From JAAYUD01 sp963676865 (GTDB lineage: Bacteria; Bacteroidota; Bacteroidia; Bacteroidales; Bacteroidaceae), in the NCBI GenBank assembly GCA_963676865.2, contig CAXXSS010000001.1, forward strand, positions 2,914,001 through 2,978,000: a stretch of 64,000 nucleotides of DNA, written 5' to 3'. This document shows positions 55,807 through 64,000 of the stretch, piece by piece. Below the pieces are notes generated by a model. The model had not been told where the DNA came from. It ran no database searches and saw only the letters and a list, made by a program, of their open reading frames with translations. A program made the translations under genes and the position numbers. How positions within the stretch are numbered: the first letter of the stretch is position 1; the number at the start of each line of letters is the position of its first letter.

Positions 55807-57264
55807 ATGGCTGATATAAAACAGAAAACACTACAAGGGGTTATTTGGAGTTCCGCCCAGAAATTTGGCGCAATGGTTATAACCTTTGCGTCCAATATCG
55901 TATTGGCTAGACTTTTGACACCTGAAGACTATGGCTGTGTAGCTATGTTGATGATATTTATATCATTGGCAAGTGCATTTATTGATGGAGGATTTGGCTC
56001 TGCTTTAATACAGAAGAGAGAGCCCACGAATGAGGATTATTCAACTATTTTTTATTGGAATATATTTCTTTCAATAGTCCTATATATCGTCCTCTATCTA
56101 TGTGCTCCCCTGATATCATCCTTCTACAATTTATCTTTGCTGACAGATGTGCTTCGTGTACAAGGCATCGTTTTAGTCTTCAATGCATTGAGCATTATTC
56201 AACAGAATCAGTTAAGAAAGAAACTGGAATTCAAAAAACTATCTATAGTATATATCACAGCCGCCATAATTTCACTCATAATAGCAATCGTGATGGCATA
56301 TCATGGTTGTGGAGTTTGGAGCCTAGTAGTGCAACAAATATCAATTTCTGTGATTCAATTTGTTTTGTTTTGGTTTTTAGGTAAATGGATGCCTTTGTTT
56401 GTGTTTAGCTTTAAGTCATTTAAGGAGCTATTTAGTTTTGGAGGATTTATGTTATTGTCAACACTTTTTGGTTCGCTCAGCAACGAGATTCAAGGACTTT
56501 TGGTTGGAAAGTTTTTTGCACCAGCTACTCTGGGATTATACAATCAAGCATACCGATTTGAAGGCTCTGCAGCAACGGCAACAAGCAGTATCATTGATCA
56601 GGTCACATATCCAGTAATGGCAGCTCTGCAGGATGACAAGAAAAAACTGGTAACAGCATTAAAGCGTTTCATCCAAATCCCAGCCTATCTATGTAGTCTT
56701 ATAATGATGATTTTGATAGTAATTGCCAAGCCATTAATAATACTCCTTTTCTCAGAGAAGTGGATTGACTGTATACCTTATTTTCAAATTTTGTGTTCTG
56801 CCGGATTAGCTGTTTGTTTGCAAGGATCGGCTAACAATGCGATTGCGGCTATCGGAAGAAGTAGGGCCTTCTTTTGTTGGACAATTATTAAGCGTTCGCT
56901 AACCATTGTATTGTGTGTAGGCGGTATTGTAATGTGGGGTATGGACGGTCTCCTTTGGAGCTGTGTAGCAGGAGCGTGGTCTGTCTATATTATCAATGGA
57001 TATCTGGTAGCAAAATATGTAGGATATCCTATTCATAAGCAGGTTCTGGACATTCTGCCATCAATAGTACTTTCTGTTGTTATAGGGATAGTTGCTTATT
57101 ATGGTGGAATGGCATGTGACTTGAATATGTATATTATAGCGGCCCTTCAAATCTTATTCTGTACATCAGTATTTATTATTGGCTCAAAGATCTTGCACTT
57201 AGATGCATATAACTATTTATGTGGCATTGTTACTTCCAAATTTAAAAATAGAAAAGAAGAATGA
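55807..57264 (+). CDS. wzx: Wzx-type polysaccharide flippase
   Basis: 485 residues with 12-14 hydrophobic segments. The N-terminus (LQGVIWSSAQKFGAMVITF) and LARLLTPEDYGCVAM are typical of the PST/MOP flippases. It turns lipid-linked repeat units across the inner membrane. Its stop overlaps the start of the next gene (ATGA). With the wzy two genes later it shows a Wzx/Wzy-dependent capsule. It may be transcribed from the promoter of IS66 remnant 1. Confidence 0.9.
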   Translation: MADIKQKTLQGVIWSSAQKFGAMVITFASNIVLARLLTPEDYGCVAMLMIFISLASAFIDGGFGSALIQKREPTNEDYSTIFYWNIFLSIVLYIVLYLCAPLISSFYNLSLLTDVLRVQGIVLVFNALSIIQQNQLRKKLEFKKLSIVYITAAIISLIIAIVMAYHGCGVWSLVVQQISISVIQFVLFWFLGKWMPLFVFSFKSFKELFSFGGFMLLSTLFGSLSNEIQGLLVGKFFAPATLGLYNQAYRFEGSAATATSSIIDQVTYPVMAALQDDKKKLVTALKRFIQIPAYLCSLIMMILIVIAKPLIILLFSEKWIDCIPYFQILCSAGLAVCLQGSANNAIAAIGRSRAFFCWTIIKRSLTIVLCVGGIVMWGMDGLLWSCVAGAWSVYIINGYLVAKYVGYPIHKQVLDILPSIVLSVVIGIVAYYGGMACDLNMYIIAALQILFCTSVFIIGSKILHLDAYNYLCGIVTSKFKNRKEE

Positions 57265-58526
57265 AAAAGATATTATTTTTATCATTTGCATATCCATATG
57301 GTCATTTCGGTCCCAGTGATAATTGCTCTGTCAAAATTATGAAAGAACTCTCATTGTCAGGAGAGTATGAAATTCATAATATTTCAAGGAATAAAAAGAG
57401 TGATAATGACAGTCCAAATTATGACATGATTGATGGAGTAACCATGCATTATTTACCATTCCCTGAAGAGAAATGGCTTAAAAATCCCTTCGTAATCCAT
57501 TTGAAGCTATTTCTGCTGATTCCCTTCTATCCTCTTGTGCATTTATGGAGATTCCTCCGATATTATCACGCATGTAGGGATATTATAAAGGATAATAATT
57601 TCGATATGGTTATAGCTCAATGTAATCCTCAGGAAAGTGTGCTTACAGGTTGTTTGTTAAGGAAATTTGGGCATATAAACAATTTGATGGTATTATTTTG
57701 GGATAATATATATGGCAAATTGCCTCATTTTATTCCCTGGAAATTTGCATTGTATAGACAAAGAAAGTTGGAATCATGGGTTGCTCGTAATGCTGATAAA
57801 CTCGTATCTCTTTATCCATCAAAACAGTTTCATGACGAGTTTGGTGATCTCCCAGAAGCAGCTAATAAGCGTGAGTATTTAGGTATACCCTCAATTGTCC
57901 GCCCACAAAGATTAGCACCTTCGTCCTATGCAAAATGCATTGATAGGAACAAAATCAACATTCTGTATTCTGGTACTATTTTCAAAGCAGATTATGTCGT
58001 ATATTTGGTTAATTTATTAAATGGTACGACTTATGCAGATAGGATTAATTTAATTTTCTTTAGTCGAGGAGTTTCTAATGATGATTTTGAGCATATCAAG
58101 AAATCATTCAACGGGACACTATGTTTTTATGATTGGATCCCGCATAAAGATTTACTAAGTCTTTATGCAAATATAGACATCTTTATTTCTTTCCCTGGAA
58201 TTTATACTGCTATTCGCTCAAAAGTCTATGAATATATGAACTACGGTAAGCCAATCTTGTTGCTATATGATCACGACAACGATGTTAATGATGCAACTTT
58301 TTCAAAATACCCGTTATGTATTTCTTTAGATCAGCGCGTTCCCGTGGATGAGAATAAAAATATTATTGAAAACTGTCTTAATACAAAATTAGGACTAACC
58401 GTTCCATTCGAAGGAGTAGAATCCCTTTTCCCGTTGGATACTGTATTAGCGTATAAAAAAGTAATAGATCATAGTTTTATAAATAAAGATCTTATACCTA
58501 ATCAAAGTTGTAATATTTCATTATGA
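57261..58526 (+). CDS. Glycosyltransferase, GT-B fold
   Basis: 421 residues. The N-terminus (KKILFLSFAYPYGHFGPSDN) and the C-terminal donor-binding part (YTAIRSKVYEYMNYGKPILLLYD) with the E near SKVYEYM fit GT4-like enzymes. It adds one sugar to the lipid-linked repeat unit on the cytoplasmic face. It overlaps wzx and wzy by four bases each, so the three are translationally coupled. Confidence 0.8.
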   Translation: MKKILFLSFAYPYGHFGPSDNCSVKIMKELSLSGEYEIHNISRNKKSDNDSPNYDMIDGVTMHYLPFPEEKWLKNPFVIHLKLFLLIPFYPLVHLWRFLRYYHACRDIIKDNNFDMVIAQCNPQESVLTGCLLRKFGHINNLMVLFWDNIYGKLPHFIPWKFALYRQRKLESWVARNADKLVSLYPSKQFHDEFGDLPEAANKREYLGIPSIVRPQRLAPSSYAKCIDRNKINILYSGTIFKADYVVYLVNLLNGTTYADRINLIFFSRGVSNDDFEHIKKSFNGTLCFYDWIPHKDLLSLYANIDIFISFPGIYTAIRSKVYEYMNYGKPILLLYDHDNDVNDATFSKYPLCISLDQRVPVDENKNIIENCLNTKLGLTVPFEGVESLFPLDTVLAYKKVIDHSFINKDLIPNQSCNISL

Positions 58527-59737
58527 AAAGAGATTTCTTTTACGCAATAATTATCTTCTGCTCTCAAGTTTACTTTAGTTTTACCGCTTTATTTAATATA
58601 CAGACTGGCGGAGAAGGAACTGCTGGAACAGCATATGTAGTGTATTGCACGATTCTTTTTATGTTAGGTGTAGTTAACTTTTTTTGGGATATTTCCAAAT
58701 TATGGTCGTCTAATGCTAAGTTTCTGTTGCCATTGGTGATTTTGTTTATTTATATCATTTCTGGCATATCAGCAGGTTTAACGGCTAGTCCATATTTTTT
58801 GTGCCTTGGTGCCTTTTCTTTGCCGGCTACGTTAGCGGCGATTATTTTTGGAAGCAGAAATTCATTAAGCAGTTTGGTTAAATGGCTAGATGTTTTTTTC
58901 CTTTTTTTTGCGATCTCCTTACCTTTTATTGTATCAAGAATGTATGCTGTGATTATGTCGGGATATACTCAATATGATCAATCCCTTTCCTACATGACAG
59001 CAAACTGTTTCTTGATTGATATTTTTTTACTCACTTTTGGCAATAGATATAATCGTTTCAAGTTTACACAGAAGCGTATTTATAAGTGGTTTAGTATCAC
59101 TATGATACCAGTCTGTATTTTTATTAACCTCTTTGCCGGTGGACGTGGAGCATTCCTTGTGATTATGGTTGGCTTTATATATGTTTTGTTTCATATAAAA
59201 GCCACAAAAATACTGACATATTTACTATCAGTTGTAACTGTATCTTATATTTTATTTGCACTGTTTTCCTCTAAATCTGATACTTCTGTAAAAAATGTTT
59301 TTGAGAGAAATAGTGGACGCGTGGTGGCTTATATTAGCAATGAGGGTATTGATATGTCTGAAACATCAGGTAGAGATGGCATTTATGAGAAAGCTATTTT
59401 TCAGATTAGCGAAAGGCCTGTTCTAGGCTATGGAATATATAATTATCTAGTTGAGAACCATAATATGAACCCACATAACTTCTTCCTTGAAATATTACTT
59501 CAGGGAGGTATTATATTTTTATTGCTTTTTATCTTTATATTATTTCGATTTGTTTGCAAACTGCGATATATTATAAAACTAGATAGCCGGCAAGTCATGA
59601 TAATGCCATTTGTATTGTATTCTTTTACGGAGTTGATGTTTTCTGGCTCATATATGGCAAACGCATATTTCTGGTTTGCATTGACCTATGTATATATGTT
59701 TGATTCAAGAAAAGCCTTTAATTCACAATTAAGGTAA
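58523..59737 (+). CDS. wzy: Wzy-type polysaccharide polymerase
   Basis: 404 residues, about ten to twelve hydrophobic segments, and a larger periplasmic loop containing TSGRDGIYEKAIFQISERPVL (split near 285-305) and NPHNFFLEILLQGG near 330, a common O-antigen ligase/polymerase signature (HNxxLe). No other polymerase is in the locus. It joins repeat units at the periplasmic face. Confidence 0.82.
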   Translation: MKRDFFYAIIIFCSQVYFSFTALFNIQTGGEGTAGTAYVVYCTILFMLGVVNFFWDISKLWSSNAKFLLPLVILFIYIISGISAGLTASPYFLCLGAFSLPATLAAIIFGSRNSLSSLVKWLDVFFLFFAISLPFIVSRMYAVIMSGYTQYDQSLSYMTANCFLIDIFLLTFGNRYNRFKFTQKRIYKWFSITMIPVCIFINLFAGGRGAFLVIMVGFIYVLFHIKATKILTYLLSVVTVSYILFALFSSKSDTSVKNVFERNSGRVVAYISNEGIDMSETSGRDGIYEKAIFQISERPVLGYGIYNYLVENHNMNPHNFFLEILLQGGIIFLLLFIFILFRFVCKLRYIIKLDSRQVMIMPFVLYSFTELMFSGSYMANAYFWFALTYVYMFDSRKAFNSQLR

Positions 59738-59781
59738 TCTTATCTTTATTTAAAATTGTTTGAATTGTTTATTCGATCGAG

Positions 59782-60996
59782 ATGAAGATACTATTATTAA
59801 CGACTATGTATCCCGACCCTTTACGTCCGGCTACTAAGGTATGTCACTATTTTGCGAAACAATGGGTAGAGATGGGACACGAGGTCTTGGTTATAAATTA
59901 TCGCTCTATGTTCCCTCCTATTTATACATTTATTGCAGGCTTATTTCCTGAGCTTGCTAAGAGATATGTGGGTAATCATGTGGAGATGGATAGAAATATG
60001 AATATTGTTCAGCATAATGTTGAAGGTATACCAGTTTATAGTATTCCTATCTTTAAATATGTACCTCATGGCAGATATCCTCAGCGATCTATCAATAAAC
60101 AACTCAAGACGTTAGACAATATCTTGAATGAGCACGACTTTGTTCCAGATGCTATTATTGGTCATTTCTATAATCCTCAGATCGAGATTGTAGCTCGATT
60201 GAAGGAATGTTATCCTAACGCTCATACATGCGTCACATTGCATGAACTTGATTCAAGTTGTATTCGCAAAGTGTGGCCAAAGAATTATGAACAGCTACTT
60301 AATGCTATCGATTTGATAGGATTAAGATCTTTGCCTATCAAGAAAAGTTTTGAGGAGAATTATGGCACAGAGCATAGAGAATTCCATTGCTGTTCAGGTA
60401 CCCCCCAGCTTTATCTTGATGTCCCTAAGACATATGAAAGGAAGTTTAGCGATGGGGCAATGAAAAATTTCTTGTATGTTGGCCAAACAATCAAACGCAA
60501 ATTTCCTAAGGAGACAGCAGAAGGCTTGTCGATGGCTATGGATGGAAAGGATTATTCGCTTACGTATGTAGGTTCATTCGATCCTGGATATCCCGAAACT
60601 TTAGCGTTTGTGCAAGATCGTAGGCTCGAGAAGCAGATAATATTTACCGGTAAGGTTCCACGTGAAGAGATCATTAAGTATTATGACAAGAGTGATTGCT
60701 TCATTCTGATAAGTAAGGATGAAGTATTTGGTCTCGTATATTTAGAGGCCATGTCTCGCGGATGTATCGTGATAGCAGCCAAGAATGAAAGTATGGAAGG
60801 TATTATTGAGAATGGCGTCAATGGTTTCTTGTGTGAGGCAGGAAATTCTAACGAGCTTGCTTATATCATTCGTCATATCAATAGTCTCAGTGCAGAGGAG
60901 AAGCAGGATATTTCGTATAATGGAAGAGCTACAGCAACTAAGCTGTCAGATTATAATGTAGCTAAAACATATATTGATAAAGTTTTAGAGGCATGA
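59782..60996 (+). CDS. Glycosyltransferase, GT4-like
   Basis: 404 residues. The N-terminal Rossmann part starts KILLLTTMYPDPLRPATK; the C-terminal domain has YVGQTIKRKFP, FTGKVPREEIIKYYDKSD and the EX7E motif in EVFGLVYLEAMSRG. It acts in repeat-unit assembly. It begins 44 bases after wzy. Confidence 0.87.
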   Translation: MKILLLTTMYPDPLRPATKVCHYFAKQWVEMGHEVLVINYRSMFPPIYTFIAGLFPELAKRYVGNHVEMDRNMNIVQHNVEGIPVYSIPIFKYVPHGRYPQRSINKQLKTLDNILNEHDFVPDAIIGHFYNPQIEIVARLKECYPNAHTCVTLHELDSSCIRKVWPKNYEQLLNAIDLIGLRSLPIKKSFEENYGTEHREFHCCSGTPQLYLDVPKTYERKFSDGAMKNFLYVGQTIKRKFPKETAEGLSMAMDGKDYSLTYVGSFDPGYPETLAFVQDRRLEKQIIFTGKVPREEIIKYYDKSDCFILISKDEVFGLVYLEAMSRGCIVIAAKNESMEGIIENGVNGFLCEAGNSNELAYIIRHINSLSAEEKQDISYNGRATATKLSDYNVAKTYIDKVLEA

Positions 60997-61113
60997 GACT
61001 AGAGATTATTGATGCCTCTCTTGTTATTACGCGTTATAGTATAATTGGTTTCGAAGAATAAATCTGTTTCATCTCTTTTGCTGGGGAAAATGCCTAATAA
61101 ATGATAAAGTTAT

Positions 61114-61911
61114 ATGATAAAAGTAGCACTACTGATTTGCTCTTGTGACTTCTATAGTGAATGTTGGGAGCCAATGATATATTCAATTAAAAAGTATTGG
61201 TCGGATTGTGAGTACGATAAACTCATCGTTTCAAATCACAAAGACTGGCAGACGGATGAAGTTCGTATCATCAAGGTTGGTGATCACAAGGGATGGGCTT
61301 CCGACACTCTCAAGGCAGTCTCATTGACTGATTATGATTATTACATCTATTTTCAAGAAGACTATTTCTTGAATAAGGAGGTTGATAATGATGCTATTAA
61401 AGCTCATGTTCAGCATTGTGCGAATAATCATGTTGAATACCTAAAGATTCAGCCAGATGCTCCTCAGTGTGATCAATACCGGATAGGAGATTCTGACTAT
61501 TGTAAAAACCCTCTTAACAAGAAGTACACCATCAATACAGCAATTGCTATATGGCATCGCTCTTTGTTTGAGAAGGTTTGTGTTTCTGGATTCACGGGAT
61601 GGGATTTTGAGTATAAAATCATCGATTATCTCAAGGAACATGATATTCAGATCAATTCTGAAGTTCTGCATTCGTTTGTCATCTATGAGAAGGGTATGAT
61701 CACCATCGTTGGCAATGCCATTCAGAGAGGCAAATGGACGCCTGCAGGCGTGAATTTCCTAAAAGCTAATGGTTTCGAGGAGCTGGTAGGAGCACGTAAG
61801 ATCCAAAATCGGATATACTCTTTCTTCTATCTTCGTAGCCCGAAAAATAAATTCATTCATTTAGGATATTTAGCCTTTTTGAGAGTTCTAAGATATTTAA
61901 AAATTAATTAA
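61114..61911 (+). CDS. Putative glycosyltransferase of the capsule locus
   Basis: 265 residues. It starts KVALLICSCDFYSECWEPM, with the acidic YIYFQEDYFLN in a position like the metal-binding motif of GT-A enzymes, and GWASDTLKAV before it. A decayed relative lies directly downstream (61927-63001). I do not know the numbered family. The long conserved-looking C-terminal part (IRGKW-like QRGKWTPAGVNFLKANGFE) is shared with other capsule enzymes of this type. Confidence 0.7.
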   Translation: MIKVALLICSCDFYSECWEPMIYSIKKYWSDCEYDKLIVSNHKDWQTDEVRIIKVGDHKGWASDTLKAVSLTDYDYYIYFQEDYFLNKEVDNDAIKAHVQHCANNHVEYLKIQPDAPQCDQYRIGDSDYCKNPLNKKYTINTAIAIWHRSLFEKVCVSGFTGWDFEYKIIDYLKEHDIQINSEVLHSFVIYEKGMITIVGNAIQRGKWTPAGVNFLKANGFEELVGARKIQNRIYSFFYLRSPKNKFIHLGYLAFLRVLRYLKIN

Positions 61912-62209
61912 TATCAAATATGAATATGTATTCTTCCCCCAGTCAAGCAGTTTCAATGCTTGTTTTGTCATGCGATAATTATAGTGATCTTTGGGATGTT
62001 CTTTTAATATGAAAGAGCGTTTCTGCTCTGATTGTGAATATCATTGGTCTATTGTCGCATAATTAAAGGATCATTTTCGCAAGGACGTGTTATCAAGTGT
62101 GGTCACGAGATGAATTGGGCTGGCCGATATCAGTATGCGGTTAATTTTGTTAATACTCCTTATATTGATGTTTATCTCGAAGATTTCTTTAAGCAGTCAA
62201 AACAGACGT

Positions 62210-62241
62210 CTTGTAGAAATAATTCATAAATTCTATTTTTG
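62210..62241 (+). promoter_or_regulatory. Promoter carried by IS66 remnant 2
   Basis: CTTG at 62210-62213, 20 bases, TATTTTTG at 62234-62241: identical boxes and spacing to remnant 1. It points to the acetyltransferase and aminotransferase genes at 63017 and beyond. Confidence 0.65.
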
Positions 62242-62265
62242 TGAATCTAATTTAAATATCGCAAA

Positions 62266-62600
62266 ATGAAAGAAGAGGAAGACTTCCTGAAGAGTTTAAT
62301 GTGGAAAGCAGTAACTTACTTCGCTCATTACTGGAAACAGCTTTTTGCTTGTCGAAATGATGCCCGATATACCATCGACAATAGCCTTGCAGAACGCTGC
62401 ATACGCCCGCTTATCTGTGAACGTAAGGTTAGTATGTTCTATGGAAGTCATGAGGGGGCAGACCTGTCTGTCGTTTACCATACCTTCGTGGAATCATGTA
62501 AGTTGGCGTGCATATCATGAAGGATTATTTTGTGAAGTTCTTTGAGAGCATTGCCTCCGGAAGAACGGATTATGAGAATCTTTTGTCGACAACTATCAGA
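62266..62600 (+). pseudogene. IS66 transposase, shorter C-terminal fragment
   Basis: It reads KEEEDFLKSLMWKAVTYFAH and TIDNSLAERCIRPLICERK as in remnant 1, directly from the ATG at 62266 because the 149-bp segment is gone. A one-base loss near 62516 stops the frame early. Confidence 0.85.
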
Positions 62601-63016
62601 TTAAAACAATAATATAATCAAAAATATCGTTAATAAAAATGGACATACCTGTTTTTAAACATTGTTTTATATGGGGGATGTCAGTTTTGGCTGTTTACAG
62701 ACAGATGCAACAAAGCAGCTTTTAAAGAATGGTGGGGAGGTCTGCTATTGTGTTACGACCAGATATCTTTTAATGTAAGCGTCATACCTGTGGTTATTCA
62801 AGGTGTGCTATATACTGAGGCTATAATATTTTTTAGGAACAAACTTGGATATGAAATTTAGTTTTAAAGGAAGTAGATGTTCGCCTTTAATGTTTGGAAA
62901 TATAAGTTTAAGTGCAAGATATCCCACATGCAGCATGGGCGTAAATTCCTGAAATGGGTAGGCACTCATGTTTTTTGCTATAAATTCTTCACAAAGGATT
63001 AATTAAATTAAAATAT

Positions 63017-63478
63017 ATGATTCACCCTTTATCTGATTGTGAAAACAAGAACATACCAGAGTCAGCGAATATCTGGCAGTTTTGTGTGATTTTTCCGAAT
63101 GCTCAAATTGGTGAGAACTGCAATATATGCTCGCATTGTCTTATAGAAAATAATGTAAAAATTGGAAACAACTGTACAGTGAAGTGTGGAGTACAACTGT
63201 GGGATGGCATAGAACTCGAGGATAATGTAATGATTGGTGCAAATACAACTTTTACAAACGACATGTATCCCAAAGCTAAGAACAAAGAATGGAAGATGTT
63301 GCGTACGAAAATATGTAAGGGCGCTTCAATTGGAGCAGGTTCAACCATTCTCCCTGGGCTAATAATTGGAGAAAATGCATTAATTGGTGCTGGTTCAGTA
63401 GTTACGAAGGACGTTCCAGCAGGTGAAATATGGGCTGGTAATCCTGCTAAATTTATAAGAAAAATAGTAGATGAATAA
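63017..63478 (+). CDS. Left-handed beta-helix sugar N-acetyltransferase (FdtC/WbbJ-like)
   Basis: 153 residues built from hexapeptide repeats (NAQIGENCNICSHCLIENNV, KIGNNCTVKCGVQLWDG, IGAGSTILPGLIIGENALIG). The form and the following DegT-type aminotransferase match enzymes that acetylate dTDP-3-amino-3,6-dideoxyhexoses, such as FdtC. It would use acetyl-CoA in the cytoplasm. The nearest good promoter upstream is in IS66 remnant 2. Confidence 0.82.
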   Translation: MIHPLSDCENKNIPESANIWQFCVIFPNAQIGENCNICSHCLIENNVKIGNNCTVKCGVQLWDGIELEDNVMIGANTTFTNDMYPKAKNKEWKMLRTKICKGASIGAGSTILPGLIIGENALIGAGSVVTKDVPAGEIWAGNPAKFIRKIVDE

Positions 63479-63488
63479 TGCACGAATT

Positions 63489-64000
63489 ATGAATATTCCA
63501 TTTTTGTCTTTAAAAGATGTGACTGCTCTTCATGGAGCAGAAATCAATGAGGCTGTAAGCCGAGTAGTTAACGGAGGCTGGTACCTTCAAGGTAAAGAAA
63601 ACGAACAGTTCGAAAAGGACTATTCTGAGTTCATCGGTACTAAGTACACCATCGGGTGTGCCAACGGTCTTGATGCCCTTATCTGGATATTCCGTGCTTA
63701 CATCGAGATGGGTGTGATGCAACTAGGAGACGAGGTCATCGTTCCAGCTAATACCTATATCGCAACTATCATCGCTATTACTGAGAATGGCTTGGTGCCA
63801 GTTTTTGTGGAGCCAAAGGCAAACACACTGGAAATAGATGATGATAAGATTGAAGAGGTGATCACTCCAAAGACCAAGGGCATTGCTATCGTTCACCTCT
63901 ATGGTCGTAATGCCTATACCGATAAGATTGGTGTTCTCTGCAAGAAGTATAATCTGAAGCTCATTGAAGATTGCGCTCAGAGCCACGGTTGCAAACATAG
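63489..64000 (+). CDS. DegT/DnrJ/EryC1 aminotransferase, FdtB-like, 5' part
   Basis: The frame is open from the ATG at 63489 to the window edge, about 170 residues. MNIPFLSLKDVTALHGAEIN, GTKYTIGCANGLDAL and DEVIVPANTYIATIIAI are typical of PLP-dependent sugar aminotransferases; LIEDCAQSHG near the edge carries the Asp that binds the PLP ring nitrogen. The Lys comes later, outside the window. Beside an FdtC-like gene it probably aminates dTDP-3-keto-6-deoxyhexose, the precursor of Fuc3NAc or Qui3NAc. The keto-isomerase that would be needed is not in the window. Confidence 0.88.
   Translation, partial: MNIPFLSLKDVTALHGAEINEAVSRVVNGGWYLQGKENEQFEKDYSEFIGTKYTIGCANGLDALIWIFRAYIEMGVMQLGDEVIVPANTYIATIIAITENGLVPVFVEPKANTLEIDDDKIEEVITPKTKGIAIVHLYGRNAYTDKIGVLCKKYNLKLIEDCAQSHGCKH

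Larger units (their letters stand above)
62189..62698 (+). mobile_element. IS66-family remnant 2 with both ends, 510 bp
   Basis: It aligns with remnant 1 end to end, apart from a 149-bp gap and scattered single changes. The inverted ends now carry a few mismatches (left starts ttaagcagtc; right ends ggctgtttac). The length is exactly 659 minus 149. Confidence 0.85.
61927..63001 (+). pseudogene. Decayed glycosyltransferase gene split by IS66 remnant 2
   Basis: Pieces in several frames can be read as a relative of the preceding gene: AVSMLVLSCDNYSDLWDV (from 61927), KERFCSDCEYHWSIV, RVIKCGHEMNWAGRYQYAVN and YIDVYLEDFF, ending at the left end of the IS66 remnant (62189). After its right end, VIQGVLYTEAIIFFRNKLGY (to 62861) matches the usual C-terminal area of such enzymes, then more debris up to 63001 (HGRKFLKWVGTHVF). 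At least two frameshifts, the insertion and a missing middle make it non-functional. Confidence 0.6.

Overview
The window comes from the chromosome of a member of the Bacteroidales (Bacteroidetes). The evidence is the repeated Bacteroides-type promoter (TTTG-like box, about 20 bases, TAnnTTTG), a FeoA-FeoB fusion, a Rho with a long disordered insertion, a BspA-type leucine-rich protein, and a capsule locus opened by an UpxY/UpxZ pair. I cannot name the genus from the sequence alone.

Layout. 1-2360: the 3' part of a 23S rRNA gene, 5S rRNA and a strong terminator. 2468-2698: one copy of a diverged intergenic repeat whose partner lies inverted at 28013-28244. 3038-7363: a hydB-hydA-hydC operon for an NAD(P)H-linked, probably electron-bifurcating [FeFe]-hydrogenase. 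7364-9143: a gene-poor 1.8 kb stretch rich in palindromes and short repeats. 9144-25939: housekeeping genes (MBL-fold hydrolase, purL, rfbA, rfbB, menA, feoAB plus a small Cys-rich protein, tRNA-Cys, tilS, rho, ffh, folD). 26200-27671: a complete IS3-family element with a canonical -1 slippery heptamer. 27672-28503: hairpins and the second diverged repeat. 28504-36075: a CusCBA/CzcCBA-type RND metal efflux operon followed by a two-component system with its own promoter. 36172-38185: a BspA-like secreted protein and a serine beta-lactamase-family protein. 38345-43070: tRNA-His followed by an integrase, an S24 repressor, a DUF4373-type protein, a ribbon-helix-helix protein and a frameshifted gene; this looks like a small integrated element or its remnant. 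43295-47165: a GH3 beta-glucosidase and an MFS transporter.

47439-64000 (continuing past the end) is a capsular polysaccharide locus. It has a promoter and structured leader, upxY, upxZ, ugd (UDP-GlcA), capE/capG/capF (UDP-L-FucNAc) interrupted by a four-helix-bundle gene, wzx flippase, glycosyltransferases, wzy polymerase, and an FdtC-like acetyltransferase followed by an FdtB-like aminotransferase. The last two would use dTDP-4-keto-6-deoxy sugar made by RfbA and RfbB at 13.7-15.7 kb.

The most interesting part is the middle of the capsule locus. Two IS66-derived remnants, 659 bp (54661-55319) and 510 bp (62189-62698), keep both ends; the shorter differs from the longer by a 149-bp deletion between 13-base direct repeats. 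Both keep a good Bacteroides-type promoter pointing into downstream capsule genes. One sits on the 5' end of a gene resembling the membrane effector of Pycsar anti-phage systems, and the other splits a decayed glycosyltransferase gene. I read them as small promoter-carrying elements that have remodelled the locus.
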